Of a stretch of DNA of 64,000 nucleotides, positions 9,064 to 17,656 are shown one piece after another. The position numbers and the translations under genes are program-made. Numbering within the stretch: position 1 is the first letter of the stretch; the number at the start of each line of letters is the position of its first letter. The stretch is taken from positions 1-64,000 of the forward strand of contig CAJTVN010000014.1 of the NCBI GenBank assembly GCA_910579685.1, written 5' to 3'. The notes below the pieces were generated by a model, which saw nothing but the letters and a program-made list of their open reading frames with translations, had not been told where the DNA came from and did not search any database. Source of the DNA: an uncultured Lachnospiraceae bacterium (GTDB taxonomy: Bacteria > Bacillota > Clostridia > Lachnospirales > Lachnospiraceae).

Positions 9064-10578
9064 CTATCCCTCCGCCTTTCTCTGAAAGTCCTCGCTCAGT
9101 ATCTGTCTCATCTGTCCGGAAAACCAGTTTATAATCCCCAGCGTATTATCGTTATGCCTGCCATGGAAACCTTTCCCATAGAGCTGCACACCGTCCGAGT
9201 GGAGATGTGAGATCAGTTTTTCATAAGCAGAACCATCATAATCATCCTCTATCATATAGGAAACAATAATTTTTGACCGGCCCCAGTCTGTCCGGTCAAA
9301 TTTATCCCACAACCGCCGATTCAATCGTTTCACGGCATCCTCATCCATGCTGCCGCACAAATATTGCAAAACGTCAAGTGATGTGGGAAAACCACCCGGT
9401 CTGCGAAGCCTTTCATTGGCGGCCACATCCCCGATACTTGCCAGAGGCTTTCCCAAAATCATGGCATGGGGCATAATGTCACATCCGTAATACAACGCCC
9501 CGAAGCTTCCCATGGAGATGCCTGAGAATATGACCTGATCCCGGGTAAATCCCAGTTCCTTCATAGATTTCAAAATCAAGTTCACGATCACGGTCTCGTA
9601 TTCTTGGGTTCCCACATAAAAGCCTCCTCCCTCCAGCCTCGCCTCCGCTAGCAGAAGGAAAGGACAGCCCATGCTCCTCATCCGGTAATATCCCTCAAAC
9701 CCTTCCTGTGTCTTATAACCGGAAAAATAGACATTCAGCGGAGGCTTCATATCTCCCGGATCAAAATAGCTGAATATCTCTTCCCGGTTCGATGTCACAT
9801 GCCGTTCCCCTCCTGGAATAAACAGCCCGTGCCCTCCTCTGGAAAGACGGCTATGAACCGCATTGATCCAAAACTTCCCCTTTCCCTTGGCAAAAAAAGA
9901 CAGGAACAGAGTGCTATCTTGCATTTGATTATCGATCTGAATTTCTCTCTCCAAATCTTTTTCCGAAAATTCCCATTTTTTTAAAATGTTTGAGATGTTC
10001 CTCCGTTCCAAGAGCGTCACGTTCAAGGCAATGGATACGTTTTCATCTCTCTGATACTCTATCCATAAATCCTGACATTGACCATGCAGCATGGAGTTAT
10101 TATATCTCCAGAAGAGCGCCTGGTTAAATTCTGTCCCAAAATCTCCCTCCAGACAGACGCTACAATTCCCATTCCATCTCACACTGCCGGAAAATCCCTG
10201 GGCAACGGCCAGATCTTTTAAGTTGGGTTTTTCTCCATATGAATCCGGGAAAAATTTTTTTGCCTCACTATGCAAGAAATCGGGAATATCCGCACTGGCT
10301 ATCCTTCTTCCTCTCTTACTCCGGTAGAGCCAGTCCATCCTGCCTGTCAGTTCCACCCGTTCCGTCACAAACAATGTATATGCTCTCGTTGCCTGCTGGA
10401 GCGGAACAATCTCACAGTCAAGAGGCATTCTGTCCAAAAAGACCAAATCATACAGCCTTTTTGGCGGTTTAGTTAAAGTTTCCACATAAGAGAGTTCCAC
10501 GGTGTCCGGCAAGAAATATGTCTTTTCCCAGCTCTCATATCCTAACTGCAATACCTGAATCTTATCCAACGAAATCAA
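9064..10578 (-). CDS. asp2: Asp2, accessory Sec protein with serine-hydrolase/acetyltransferase fold
   Basis: A 504-residue Asp2. In streptococci this protein is both a translocation factor and an O-acetyltransferase acting on GlcNAc of the adhesin. The nucleophile motif GISMG puts the catalytic Ser at residue 355. A histidine pair at 472 and 475 (GKGFHGRHND) lies where the triad His is expected, and the Asp-rich stretch IEDDYDGSAY just before it can supply the acid. The N-terminal half carries the all-beta region seen in the family (GFSGSVRWNGNCSV). No ATG exists near the start: the frame begins at TTG (10578) or a second TTG at 10569, within the last 17 bp of asp1, behind AAAGAGG. Confidence 0.93.
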   Translation of the reverse strand: MISLDKIQVLQLGYESWEKTYFLPDTVELSYVETLTKPPKRLYDLVFLDRMPLDCEIVPLQQATRAYTLFVTERVELTGRMDWLYRSKRGRRIASADIPDFLHSEAKKFFPDSYGEKPNLKDLAVAQGFSGSVRWNGNCSVCLEGDFGTEFNQALFWRYNNSMLHGQCQDLWIEYQRDENVSIALNVTLLERRNISNILKKWEFSEKDLEREIQIDNQMQDSTLFLSFFAKGKGKFWINAVHSRLSRGGHGLFIPGGERHVTSNREEIFSYFDPGDMKPPLNVYFSGYKTQEGFEGYYRMRSMGCPFLLLAEARLEGGGFYVGTQEYETVIVNLILKSMKELGFTRDQVIFSGISMGSFGALYYGCDIMPHAMILGKPLASIGDVAANERLRRPGGFPTSLDVLQYLCGSMDEDAVKRLNRRLWDKFDRTDWGRSKIIVSYMIEDDYDGSAYEKLISHLHSDGVQLYGKGFHGRHNDNTLGIINWFSGQMRQILSEDFQRKAEG

Positions 10579-12154
10579 TGACCTCTTTCCATTTACCGAT
10601 TAGCCCGTCTGAGGCGTATTTTTTACTTAACTCAAAGGAATACACCATGGCGTCATTCCAGTTTGACAGGCCGTCCAGATAGTATTCCAAAGCCTTTTCC
10701 AGCTGAGCAATATCCCGCAGGATCAGCCCATTCCTGCCGTCATTTATAAACTGCGTCTTCTGGCATACGATCTGAGGAATCCCCATACTGATGGCCAGGA
10801 TCTGCAAATACAGCGCCGGAGCCGGCCGCATGTCGACCAGGATCCTCTGTTCCCGCATGCATTTACTCACGGAAAGCTCATCCACGCACTGCTCCACCAC
10901 AAAGCGGGCGTCCATATCTCCCATATTGTCCAAAGCGTTTTCAGAAATTCCCCGGCTTTGTATCACTCCCCATTTCTCAGACAGACCCGAAGATTTCAGA
11001 CACAGCCTCACCTGCTCCAGAATCCTGGCTTCTTTGTCATAATCCGCCTCCCTGGTAAAAAGATGAATCCGGATATAATCATTTTTTTCAAGATATCTTC
11101 CCAAAATACCGATCAGTGTTCTGAATATGCCATCCTCCAGACCATCCACCGGAACAAGAATCTTCTGGACATCCAGCTGCTGGCTGATACCAAAATCCAC
11201 CCGCGTGTCATAAGGCGATATATCCGTGATTTTTCGGAGACCATCTCCCACGCTCTTCCTGAGCCGCTCCGTATTTTCCTGTGAATCCGTGACCACACAG
11301 CCCGCCATGGCGGCCATGGCCGCAGCCTGTGGATGGCTCTCACAGTCATAGCGGTTGCCGAAAAAGGACAGGATAACCTTTTTGTCTCTCAGAACATCCC
11401 CCAGCAGATCTGCATGGCGCTCGTCCATAGCCGCACAGAACATGTCTTTATCCTCCGTCAAACCCAGATAAGAGAGCAGCACCTCGCGAAGCACCTGTTC
11501 CATACTGTCGTAGCGGAGCGCCAAAAAGGCCTGGGATTGTTCCCTGTCCCTATATATAAGGCGGTAATTGGAATGATTGGGGTTCACTTCCACATGCCCG
11601 TCATCCTGGAAGCAGCGCAGCTTCCAGATCCCGTTTTCCATCAGGTAATCCTGATAGACGGGCTGCCCATCCCTGTAAACAACTGTGCAGGAGACAAATC
11701 CCCGGTCATCATAGATATTTCGGCGGCAGAGGGTCTCTTCCCGGTAAATATCAATCTCAATGGGGTTGCCGTCCTCCCCGAACTCAACCTGCGCATACTT
11801 TTCCCCTTTGAGCAAAGCGGTTACCACAAAGGGAGTATAGACAAACTCCACATGAGGCGGCCACTTCATGTTATGGAAGGAGAGCAGTACGGCTTTCTTT
11901 CTCTTCACTTCCTGAATGGCATCAAAGCAGGACCAGTAAGGCGCATGGTAGACACCCTGCCGATGCAGGAAATGGCGGAAATTGGGAGAAAAACTCAGAA
12001 GAAGAATCTGATATGGGTATACCTTATTGCGATGGAAAAGCTGTATCTGCTTTACCGTATCGTCAAATTCCGTATGCATCCTCCTCACATACCATTTCTG
12101 TTCATTTTCATGCCATGTGTTCTGCTGATACCATGCCGGTATAAAATGTAACAT
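10562..12154 (-). CDS. asp1: Asp1, accessory Sec system protein
   Basis: A 530-residue Asp1. The family has an inactive GT-B glycosyltransferase fold and in streptococci forms the Asp1-Asp3 scaffold that engages the GlcNAc-bearing adhesin. The start MLHFIPAWYQQNTWHENEQ is characteristic, as are FDDTVKQIQLF and a hydrophobic strand-rich middle. The ATG at 12154 follows AGGAGGAAGCG, which overlaps the secY2 stop codon, so the two genes are tightly coupled. It overlaps asp2 by 17 bp at the other end. Confidence 0.93.
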   Translation of the reverse strand: MLHFIPAWYQQNTWHENEQKWYVRRMHTEFDDTVKQIQLFHRNKVYPYQILLLSFSPNFRHFLHRQGVYHAPYWSCFDAIQEVKRKKAVLLSFHNMKWPPHVEFVYTPFVVTALLKGEKYAQVEFGEDGNPIEIDIYREETLCRRNIYDDRGFVSCTVVYRDGQPVYQDYLMENGIWKLRCFQDDGHVEVNPNHSNYRLIYRDREQSQAFLALRYDSMEQVLREVLLSYLGLTEDKDMFCAAMDERHADLLGDVLRDKKVILSFFGNRYDCESHPQAAAMAAMAGCVVTDSQENTERLRKSVGDGLRKITDISPYDTRVDFGISQQLDVQKILVPVDGLEDGIFRTLIGILGRYLEKNDYIRIHLFTREADYDKEARILEQVRLCLKSSGLSEKWGVIQSRGISENALDNMGDMDARFVVEQCVDELSVSKCMREQRILVDMRPAPALYLQILAISMGIPQIVCQKTQFINDGRNGLILRDIAQLEKALEYYLDGLSNWNDAMVYSFELSKKYASDGLIGKWKEVIDFVG

Positions 12155-12163
12155 CGCTTCCTC

Positions 12164-13369
12164 CTAAATAAACGGTCTGTATGCCTCATAGCTTCTAATC
12201 GTCTCAAACTCCTGATAAAGGTTGTACCACAGACTGGTCAGCATCATAATTGAAGCCGGAAACATTACCAGCTCCCTGTTTATTCCGCCTTTCAGCTGTA
12301 ACAACATGGGAATCCCCAGACAGATACTCATCACGGTCGCACTGAAAAAGCCGCTGGTACATACCTCCCTGATCAGATATCTTTTGGTGTCTCTCCCCGC
12401 ATGAAGGTTTAAAATACTGTCCCCGCCTTTCATCATCTGTTCGGCAAGATCACCCGGACTAATGGTTATCATGGCAAAACCTATGGTAAGAAGATACAGG
12501 ACCACAATGTATACTCCTATCCCCAAGGGGCTGGTCAGCACCAAATTTTCCTGCCACCAGAGCAGGGTGCCATTATTCGGAAACAGCCAGCACAGCCCGG
12601 AAACAGCCAGCTGCGGCAATGTAAAAAAAGCAGAGGCGAACATCACGGGCATAATACCCACGGGATTTAGTTTAATAGCCAGATAATTTTTGTCCGCATA
12701 TATATTATGTATGGAAATACGCTGCATAGGAATTCGCTTTTCTCCGCCCTCCATCACAAGGGTAACGATTATCAGCATCGCAGACAATACAAGAGGTATA
12801 AATAATTCTCTGGCACTATGTCCAATCAAAATCGACATGGTCCCATCAATAATATTGATATAAATCAATATTGTGCGTCCTCCTATTCCATACTTTTCAT
12901 TTCTGCTGCCCAGCCACAAAATCATGATAACTCCGGTTATCATTTCCACTATCACGATTATTTTTATCAGTGGCTCCGTAGAGGCATTTATTCTGAAGTT
13001 CAGCTCCCGTACACGAATAATGGCCTGAACCAAGGTAAAGCACATGGTCAAAGTAAGTTGGATTCTGCTTATTCTGCTTGGCAACATCTGAATTCTGGTT
13101 GCCGCCCTGCGACAGGCTACCATAATCTGTGTCAGGATTGAAGAAATCATATAGGGCGATATTCCCAGAGCAAACAGAGAATAACGGTTAGCATCCCCTC
13201 CAATAGCCTGCATCAGCAATGTTTCCGCATTACCGGCTGTCACGGTATAAGCGGAAACGTCAACCCCATATAATGGTATATTTCTTCCCAATAAGTATAT
13301 CGCTACAATGATTGATGTATAAGCAAGTTTGTACTTAATCAAATATTCCTTTGTCCCCGTTTGCTCCAT
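12164..13369 (-). CDS. secY2: SecY2, accessory Sec translocon channel
   Basis: A 401-residue polytopic membrane protein related to SecY, the channel for export of the serine-rich adhesin. The N-terminal region IYLLGRNIPLYGVDV, the segment LFALGISPYMISSILTQIM and about ten hydrophobic stretches fit the family, and the length is close to streptococcal SecY2 and shorter than housekeeping SecY. The ATG at 13369 is preceded by GAGGAGAG. Unlike the tightly packed genes that follow, it is separated from srr by 376 bp of palindrome-rich sequence, which may reduce read-through from the adhesin gene. Confidence 0.94.
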   Translation of the reverse strand: MEQTGTKEYLIKYKLAYTSIIVAIYLLGRNIPLYGVDVSAYTVTAGNAETLLMQAIGGDANRYSLFALGISPYMISSILTQIMVACRRAATRIQMLPSRISRIQLTLTMCFTLVQAIIRVRELNFRINASTEPLIKIIVIVEMITGVIMILWLGSRNEKYGIGGRTILIYINIIDGTMSILIGHSARELFIPLVLSAMLIIVTLVMEGGEKRIPMQRISIHNIYADKNYLAIKLNPVGIMPVMFASAFFTLPQLAVSGLCWLFPNNGTLLWWQENLVLTSPLGIGVYIVVLYLLTIGFAMITISPGDLAEQMMKGGDSILNLHAGRDTKRYLIREVCTSGFFSATVMSICLGIPMLLQLKGGINRELVMFPASIMMLTSLWYNLYQEFETIRSYEAYRPFI

Positions 13370-13395
13370 ACATCTCTCCTCAAATAAAGTGCATT

Positions 13396-13438
13396 ATGTC
13401 AGCGGCTATCCTTCCTCAGGACGAACAGCCGCTGACAT
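13396..13438 (-). promoter_or_regulatory. stem-loop just upstream of secY2
   Basis: ATGTCAGCGGCT (13396-13407) and AGCCGCTGACAT (13427-13438) form a perfect 12-bp stem with a 19-nt loop, ending 27 bp before the secY2 start codon. Only A/T-rich sequence with no U-run separates it from the GAGGAGAG ribosome site. It may be an attenuator, an mRNA-processing site or a 5'-stabilising hairpin; the role is inference. Confidence 0.5.
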
Positions 13439-13470
13439 GATTCATTTCTTTCTGCCCCTCAATTCATTTA

Positions 13471-13495
13471 CTATGAAAGCCTCTGGCTTTCATAG
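13471..13495. repeat. perfect 11-bp hairpin CTATGAAAGCC
   Basis: CTATGAAAGCC, loop TCT, GGCTTTCATAG. The same left arm, preceded by TTTA, reappears at 13544-13558 as the edge of the larger element that follows. Confidence 0.6.
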
Positions 13496-13543
13496 CATGG
13501 ATGGCCATGCGGCCTGCAAACGGCAGGCAATGCATGATGGAAG

Positions 13544-13710
13544 TTTACTATGAAAGCCCCAGACAGCGGCCATGGGGATGGGCGTGTTTACACGCACAGC
13601 CACATGGACATTGGGCGGGCAAGCCGGTATGAGTATGCAGGGCGATAGCCCGGAATACGAATACCGCGGCGATTGCAGGAGCACGAAGTGCGGAGCAATC
13701 GGCTTTCATG
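13544..13710. repeat. palindromic repeat element with CTATGAAAGCC ends
   Basis: It begins TTTACTATGAAAGCC and ends GGCTTTCATG (13701-13710), an inverted match of about 10 bp. The interior carries short inverted pieces such as GTGTTTACAC. No reading frame of note is present. It resembles small dispersed palindromic repeats; other genomic copies would confirm it. Confidence 0.4.
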
Positions 13711-13745
13711 CGTGGTGGTGCGCCGCACCAGCGGCGCATGTAAGT

Positions 13746-16700
13746 TTAATTCTCATCCTTTTTTCGGTTTTTCATAAGCCCTACCGCTCCGAGGAATGAC
13801 ATTGCCATCACACCTAATAAACCTTTACCAGACAAAGCGGAATCTCCTGTCTTCGGCATTGCGGCCAGCGGAACTTCCTCATCAAATATGTCAACATATC
13901 CACCCCTTATCGGAGTTCTGGACAAAGGTACATCTTCCTCCTCAATTACGGTAAGAGGCACCTCCTCATCCACAATAACCGGGGCCGGAGGAGATACAAA
14001 GGATTCTGAAACAGGTCCCGGATACTCAGGTTCTGATGGATCCTCCTCTTCCACTCTTCCCGTTGATTCACTTCTGCTGGTCGTTCGGCTTTCAGTTTCA
14101 GACGGGTGTTGGCTCTCACTGCTGCTGGTACTGTCAGAATCACTTCCATTGGATTCTGACTCGCTTTCTGATTGTGATGCACTTTCTGATTCCGTCTCGC
14201 TCTCGCTTGTACTCGTACTTTCGCTCTCACTCTCGCTTATGCTTTCGCTGGAGCTTTCGCTTGCACTCAGACTTTCACTCGAACTCAGGCTTTCGCTTGC
14301 GCTCAGGCTTTCGCTGGAGCTTACGCTTGCACTCAGGCTCTCACTCGAGCTGACGCTTGTGCTCAGGCTCTCACTCGAGCTGACGCTTGTGCTTAAACTT
14401 TCACTGGAACTTATGCTCGCACTGAGGCTTTCACTCGAGCTGACACTTGTACTCAGACTTTCACTCGAACTGACGCTCGCACTGAAACTTTCGCTGGAGC
14501 TGACACTTGCACTCAGGCTCTCACTCGAGCTCACGCTTGCGCTCAGGCTTTCACTGGAGCTCACGCTTGCACTGAGACTTTCACTCGAGCTGACACTTGC
14601 GCTCAGACTTTCACTTGAGCTGACGCTTGCGCTTGTGCTTAAACTTTCACTGGAGCTCACGCTTGCGCTCAGGCTCTCACTCGAGCTGACACTTGCACTC
14701 AGGCTTTCGCTGGAGCTCATGCTTGCACTGAGACTTTCGCTGGAGCTTACGCTTGCGCTCAGGCTTTCACTGGAGCTGACGCTTGCGCTTAAGCTTTCAC
14801 TGGAACTGACGCTTGCGCTTAAGCTTTCACTCGAGCTCATACTCGCACTGAGGCTTTCGCTGGAGCTGACGCTTGCACTGAGACTTTCGCTGGAGCTGAC
14901 ACTTGCGCTCAGGCTTTCACTCGAACTTATGCTCGCACTGAGACTTTCGCTGGAGCTGACGCTTACACTCAGGCTTTCACTCGAACTGACGCTTGCGCTT
15001 AAGCTTTCACTCGAGCTGACGCTTACACTGAGACTTTCGCTGGAGCTTACGCTTGCACTAAGGCTCTCACTCGAACTTACACTTAGACTTTCACTCGAAC
15101 TGACGCTTGCGCTTAAGCTTTCACTCGAACTGGCGCTTGCACTCAGGCTCTCACTCGAGCTGACGCTTGCGCTCAGGCTTTCACTGGAGCTCACGCTTGC
15201 ACTCAGGCTCTCACTCGAGCTCACACTTGCACTCAGGCTTTCGCTGGAGCTCATGCTTGCACTGAGACTTTCACTCGAGCTGACACTTGCACTCAGGCTT
15301 TCGCTGGAGCTTATACTTGTACTGAGGCTTTCGCTGGAGCTTACGCTTGCACTGAGACTTTCACTCGAGCTGACACTTGCACTTAGGCTTTCGCTGGAGC
15401 TTACGCTTGCGCTTAAGCTTTCACTGGAACTTATGCTGGCACTCAGGCTTTCGCTGGAGCTCACGCTTGCGCTCAGGCTCTCACTGGAGCTCACGCTTGC
15501 ACTCAGACTTTCACTGGAACTCACGCTTGCGCTCAGGCTTTCACTGGAGCTCACGCTTGCACTGAGACTTTCACTCGAGCTGACACTTGCACTGAGACTT
15601 TCACTCGAGCTTTCGCTTGCACTCAGGCTTTCACTCGAACTTACGCTTGCACTGAGACTTTCACTTGAGCTGACACTTGCACTCAGACTTTCACTGGAAC
15701 TGGCGCTTGCACTTTGGCTTTCGCTGGAACTTATGCTTGCGCTCAGGCTTTCACTCGAGCTCACACTTGCGCTCAGGCTTTCACTCGAACTTATGCTCGC
15801 ACTAAGGCTCTCACTCGAGCTCATACTTGCACTGAGACTTTCACTCGAGCTGACGCTTACACTCAGGCTTTCACTCGAACTGACGCTTGCGCTTAAACTT
15901 TCACTGGAACTTATGCTGGCACTCAGGCTTTCACTGGAACTCACGCTTGCGCTCAGGCTTTCACTGGAGCTCACGCTTGTACTGAGACTTTCACTCGAGC
16001 TGACACTTGCACTGAGACTTTCACTCGAGCTGACGCTTACACTCAGGCTTTCACTCGAACTGACGCTTGCGCTTAAGCTTTCACTCGAACTTACGCTTGC
16101 ACTGAGACTTTCACTCGAACTGACGCTTGCGCTTAAACTTTCACTGGAACTTATGCTGGCACTCAGGCTTTCACTGGAACTCACGCTTGCGCTCAGGCTT
16201 TCACTGGAGCTCACGCTTGTACTGAGACTTTCACTCGAGCTGACACTTGCACTGAGACTTTCACTCGAGCTGACACTTTCACTCGAACTTACACTTGCAC
16301 TCAGGCTCTCACTCGAACTGACGCTTGCACTGAGGCTTTCGCTGGAGCTTACGCTTGCACTCAGGCTTTCACTCGAACTGACGCTTGCGCTCTGGCTTTC
16401 GCTGGAGCTTACGCTTGCACTCAGACTTTCACTGGAACTTATGCTCACACTCTGGCTCTCGCTTTGGCTTATCGACATGCTTGCACTCTGACTCTCGCTT
16501 TGACTTACGGATACACTCGTGCTTTGGCTTATCGACACGCTTGCGCTTTGGCTCTCACTATGGCTTACGGAAACACTCGCACTCTGGCTTTCGCTTTGGC
16601 TTATGGACACGCTTGCGCTCTGACTCTCACTTTGGCTTATGGACACGCTTGCGCTCTGACTCTCACTTTGGCTTGTGGAAACACTCGTGCTCTGGCTTTC

Positions 16701-17579
16701 GCTTTGGCTCTCACTCTGGCTTGCGGATACATTCGTACTCTGGCTTTCGCTTTGGCTTTTCGATACGCTTGCGCTCTCGCTCTCACTTATACTTTCGCTT
16801 CCACTATCGCTTACGCTCGTGCTTCCACTTATACTTCCACTATCGCTATTACTTCCACTTCCGCTATCGCTCTCACTTGCACTGTCGCTTCCACTCATGC
16901 TGCTATGCGGGTTATTACTATTCCCCCAACCATGAGCATTACCATTGCCGTGACCATCACCGTTACCTTTATTTTCTAAAGGCCCTGCACTTGCATCCGT
17001 AACCGCCTCCGGATCGCCCTGTATATTATCATCCTCATCTAAATCAAGCTTTTCGCTGTCTTCCGCAGGCTCCACATTGCTTTCATCCGGTCCAGGTTCC
17101 CCGCCCTCTTCTGCGGGTTCCTCGTTGCTTTCATCCGGTCCAGGTTCCTCACCATCTTCCGCAGGTTCTACGCCGCCTTCCGCAGGTTCTACGCCGCCTT
17201 CGCCCGGCCCAGGTTCCTCACCGTCTTCCGCAGGTTCTATGTCGCCTTCGCCCGGCCCAGGTTCCTCACCGTCTTCCGCAGGTTCCACACCACCTTCACC
17301 CGGTCCAGGTTCCCCGCCCTCTTCCGTAGATTCCACGTTGCTTTCAACAGGCCCAGCTTCCGAACTCGTATCATCCTGTTGAACCACATCGGCTTCTCCA
17401 TCGAGATTCTCCGCCGGAAGAACGGCATCAACGTCGTCGATTTTGTCCTCATTTTCTAACAGCTCATCCTGTGCAGCGGCATATACCACATCCAAATCGG
17501 AAATCATGGCCGAACCGCCAAAAACAGTGCCGACCGTAAGGGCTCCTTTAAAAATATGATTCATCTTACTCTTCTTCAT
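13746..17579 (-). CDS. serine-rich repeat surface adhesin (aSec substrate)
   Basis: A 1277-residue cell-wall glycoprotein precursor. Residues 1-36 look like an export signal: a basic start, then a glycine-rich hydrophobic core ([14 protein letters not shown]) ending VVYAAA. Glycines in the core are a known trait of aSec substrates, but the long N-region with KxYKxGKxW seen in GspB-type adhesins is absent. Residues 86-176 are acidic Pro/Gly/Glu repeats, 205-225 a Gly/Asn/His linker, and about 226-1173 Ser-rich repeats whose core unit is [10 protein letters not shown]. The C-terminus has DEEVPLA motifs, MPKTG at 1241-1245, a hydrophobic span and a basic tail, a sortase signal. No folded ligand-binding domain is visible. 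AGGGAG precedes the ATG. No good promoter lies in the 77 bp between it and the upstream recombinase gene. Confidence 0.95.
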   Translation of the reverse strand: MKKSKMNHIFKGALTVGTVFGGSAMISDLDVVYAAAQDELLENEDKIDDVDAVLPAENLDGEADVVQQDDTSSEAGPVESNVESTEEGGEPGPGEGGVEPAEDGEEPGPGEGDIEPAEDGEEPGPGEGGVEPAEGGVEPAEDGEEPGPDESNEEPAEEGGEPGPDESNVEPAEDSEKLDLDEDDNIQGDPEAVTDASAGPLENKGNGDGHGNGNAHGWGNSNNPHSSMSGSDSASESDSGSGSNSDSGSISGSTSVSDSGSESISESESASVSKSQSESQSTNVSASQSESQSESQSTSVSTSQSESQSASVSISQSESQSASVSISQSESQSASVSVSHSESQSASVSISQSTSVSVSQSESQSASMSISQSESQSVSISSSESLSASVSSSESQSASVSSSESLSASVSSSESLSASVSSSESLSASVSSSESVSSSESLSASVSSSESLSTSVSSSESLSASVSSSESLSASISSSESLSASVSSSESLSASVSSSESLSASVSSSESLSVSVSSSESLSASVSSSESLSTSVSSSESLSASVSSSESLSASISSSESLSASVSSSESLSVSVSSSESLSASMSSSESLSASISSSESLSASVSSSESLSASISSSESQSASASSSESLSASVSSSESLSASVSSSESLSASESSSESLSASVSSSESLSASVSSSESLSASVSSSESLSASVSSSESLSASVSSSESLSASISSSESLSASVSSSESLSASVSSSESLSASVSSSESLSTSISSSESLSASVSSSESLSASMSSSESLSASVSSSESLSASVSSSESLSASVSSSESLSASASSSESLSASVSSSESLSVSSSESLSASVSSSESLSVSVSSSESLSASVSSSESLSVSVSSSESLSASISSSESLSASVSSSESLSASVSSSESLSASMSSSESLSASVSSSESLSASVSSSESLSASVSSSESLSASMSSSESLSASVSSSESLSASVSSSESLSTSASVSSSESLSASVSSSESLSASVSSSESLSASVSSSESLSASVSSSESFSASVSSSESLSTSVSSSESLSASISSSESLSTSVSSSESLSTSVSSSESLSASVSSSESLSASESLSSSESLSASESSSESISESESESTSTSESETESESASQSESESESNGSDSDSTSSSESQHPSETESRTTSRSESTGRVEEEDPSEPEYPGPVSESFVSPPAPVIVDEEVPLTVIEEEDVPLSRTPIRGGYVDIFDEEVPLAAMPKTGDSALSGKGLLGVMAMSFLGAVGLMKNRKKDEN
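14061..16904 (-). repeat. Ser-rich repeat tract (mostly 30-bp units)
   Basis: This tract encodes residues 226-1173 of the adhesin. From about 14220 to 16460 it is built of roughly seventy 30-bp units encoding [10 protein letters not shown] with Ala/Thr/Val/Ile/Met variation; from 16460 to 16790 units read [12 protein letters not shown]. Many units are near-identical at DNA level, so copy number is expected to vary by slippage or recombination and the tract is prone to assembly collapse. Confidence 0.95.
17052..17324 (-). repeat. acidic Pro-Gly-Glu repeats near the adhesin N-terminus
   Basis: It encodes adhesin residues 86-176, repeated units of the type [15 protein letters not shown] with close DNA identity (repeats of about 45 bp and shorter). 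The segment is strongly acidic and probably extended; it occupies the position where other serine-rich adhesins carry their first Ser tract or binding region. Confidence 0.85.
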
Positions 17580-17656
17580 TTCTTATCTCCCTAAACTTAC
17601 CTAAAAACCTTCCATAAAACTCTGCCCTGTATAACTCGGCTTACTTCCCGCTCGTT

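Larger units (their letters stand above)
13370..13745. other. 376-bp palindrome-rich spacer between srr and secY2
   Basis: I see no gene here. From left to right it holds a 12-bp perfect stem (13396-13438), a short perfect hairpin (13471-13495), a palindromic element opening and closing with the same CTATGAAAGCC-type sequence (13544-13710), and a GC hairpin TGCGCCGC/GCGGCGCA (13719-13738) just past the srr stop codon. None has a long U-tract on the minus strand, so partial attenuation or RNA processing is more likely than full termination, because secY2 has no obvious strong promoter here. Confidence 0.6.

Noticed and set aside
13572..13799. Small open frames in the srr-secY2 spacer
   Set aside because: They run through palindromic repeat sequence, lack ribosome sites and show no protein-like composition.
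14220..16460. Regular 30-bp repeats that could suggest a CRISPR array
   Set aside because: There are no spacers; repeats are head-to-tail, in frame and encode [10 protein letters not shown].
13888..16491. 867-codon open frame on the plus strand, Leu-rich, opposite the adhesin gene
   Set aside because: It is a by-product of the 30-bp periodic repeats: stop codons are excluded on the opposite strand by the repeat sequence. It lacks a ribosome site and any recognisable domain.
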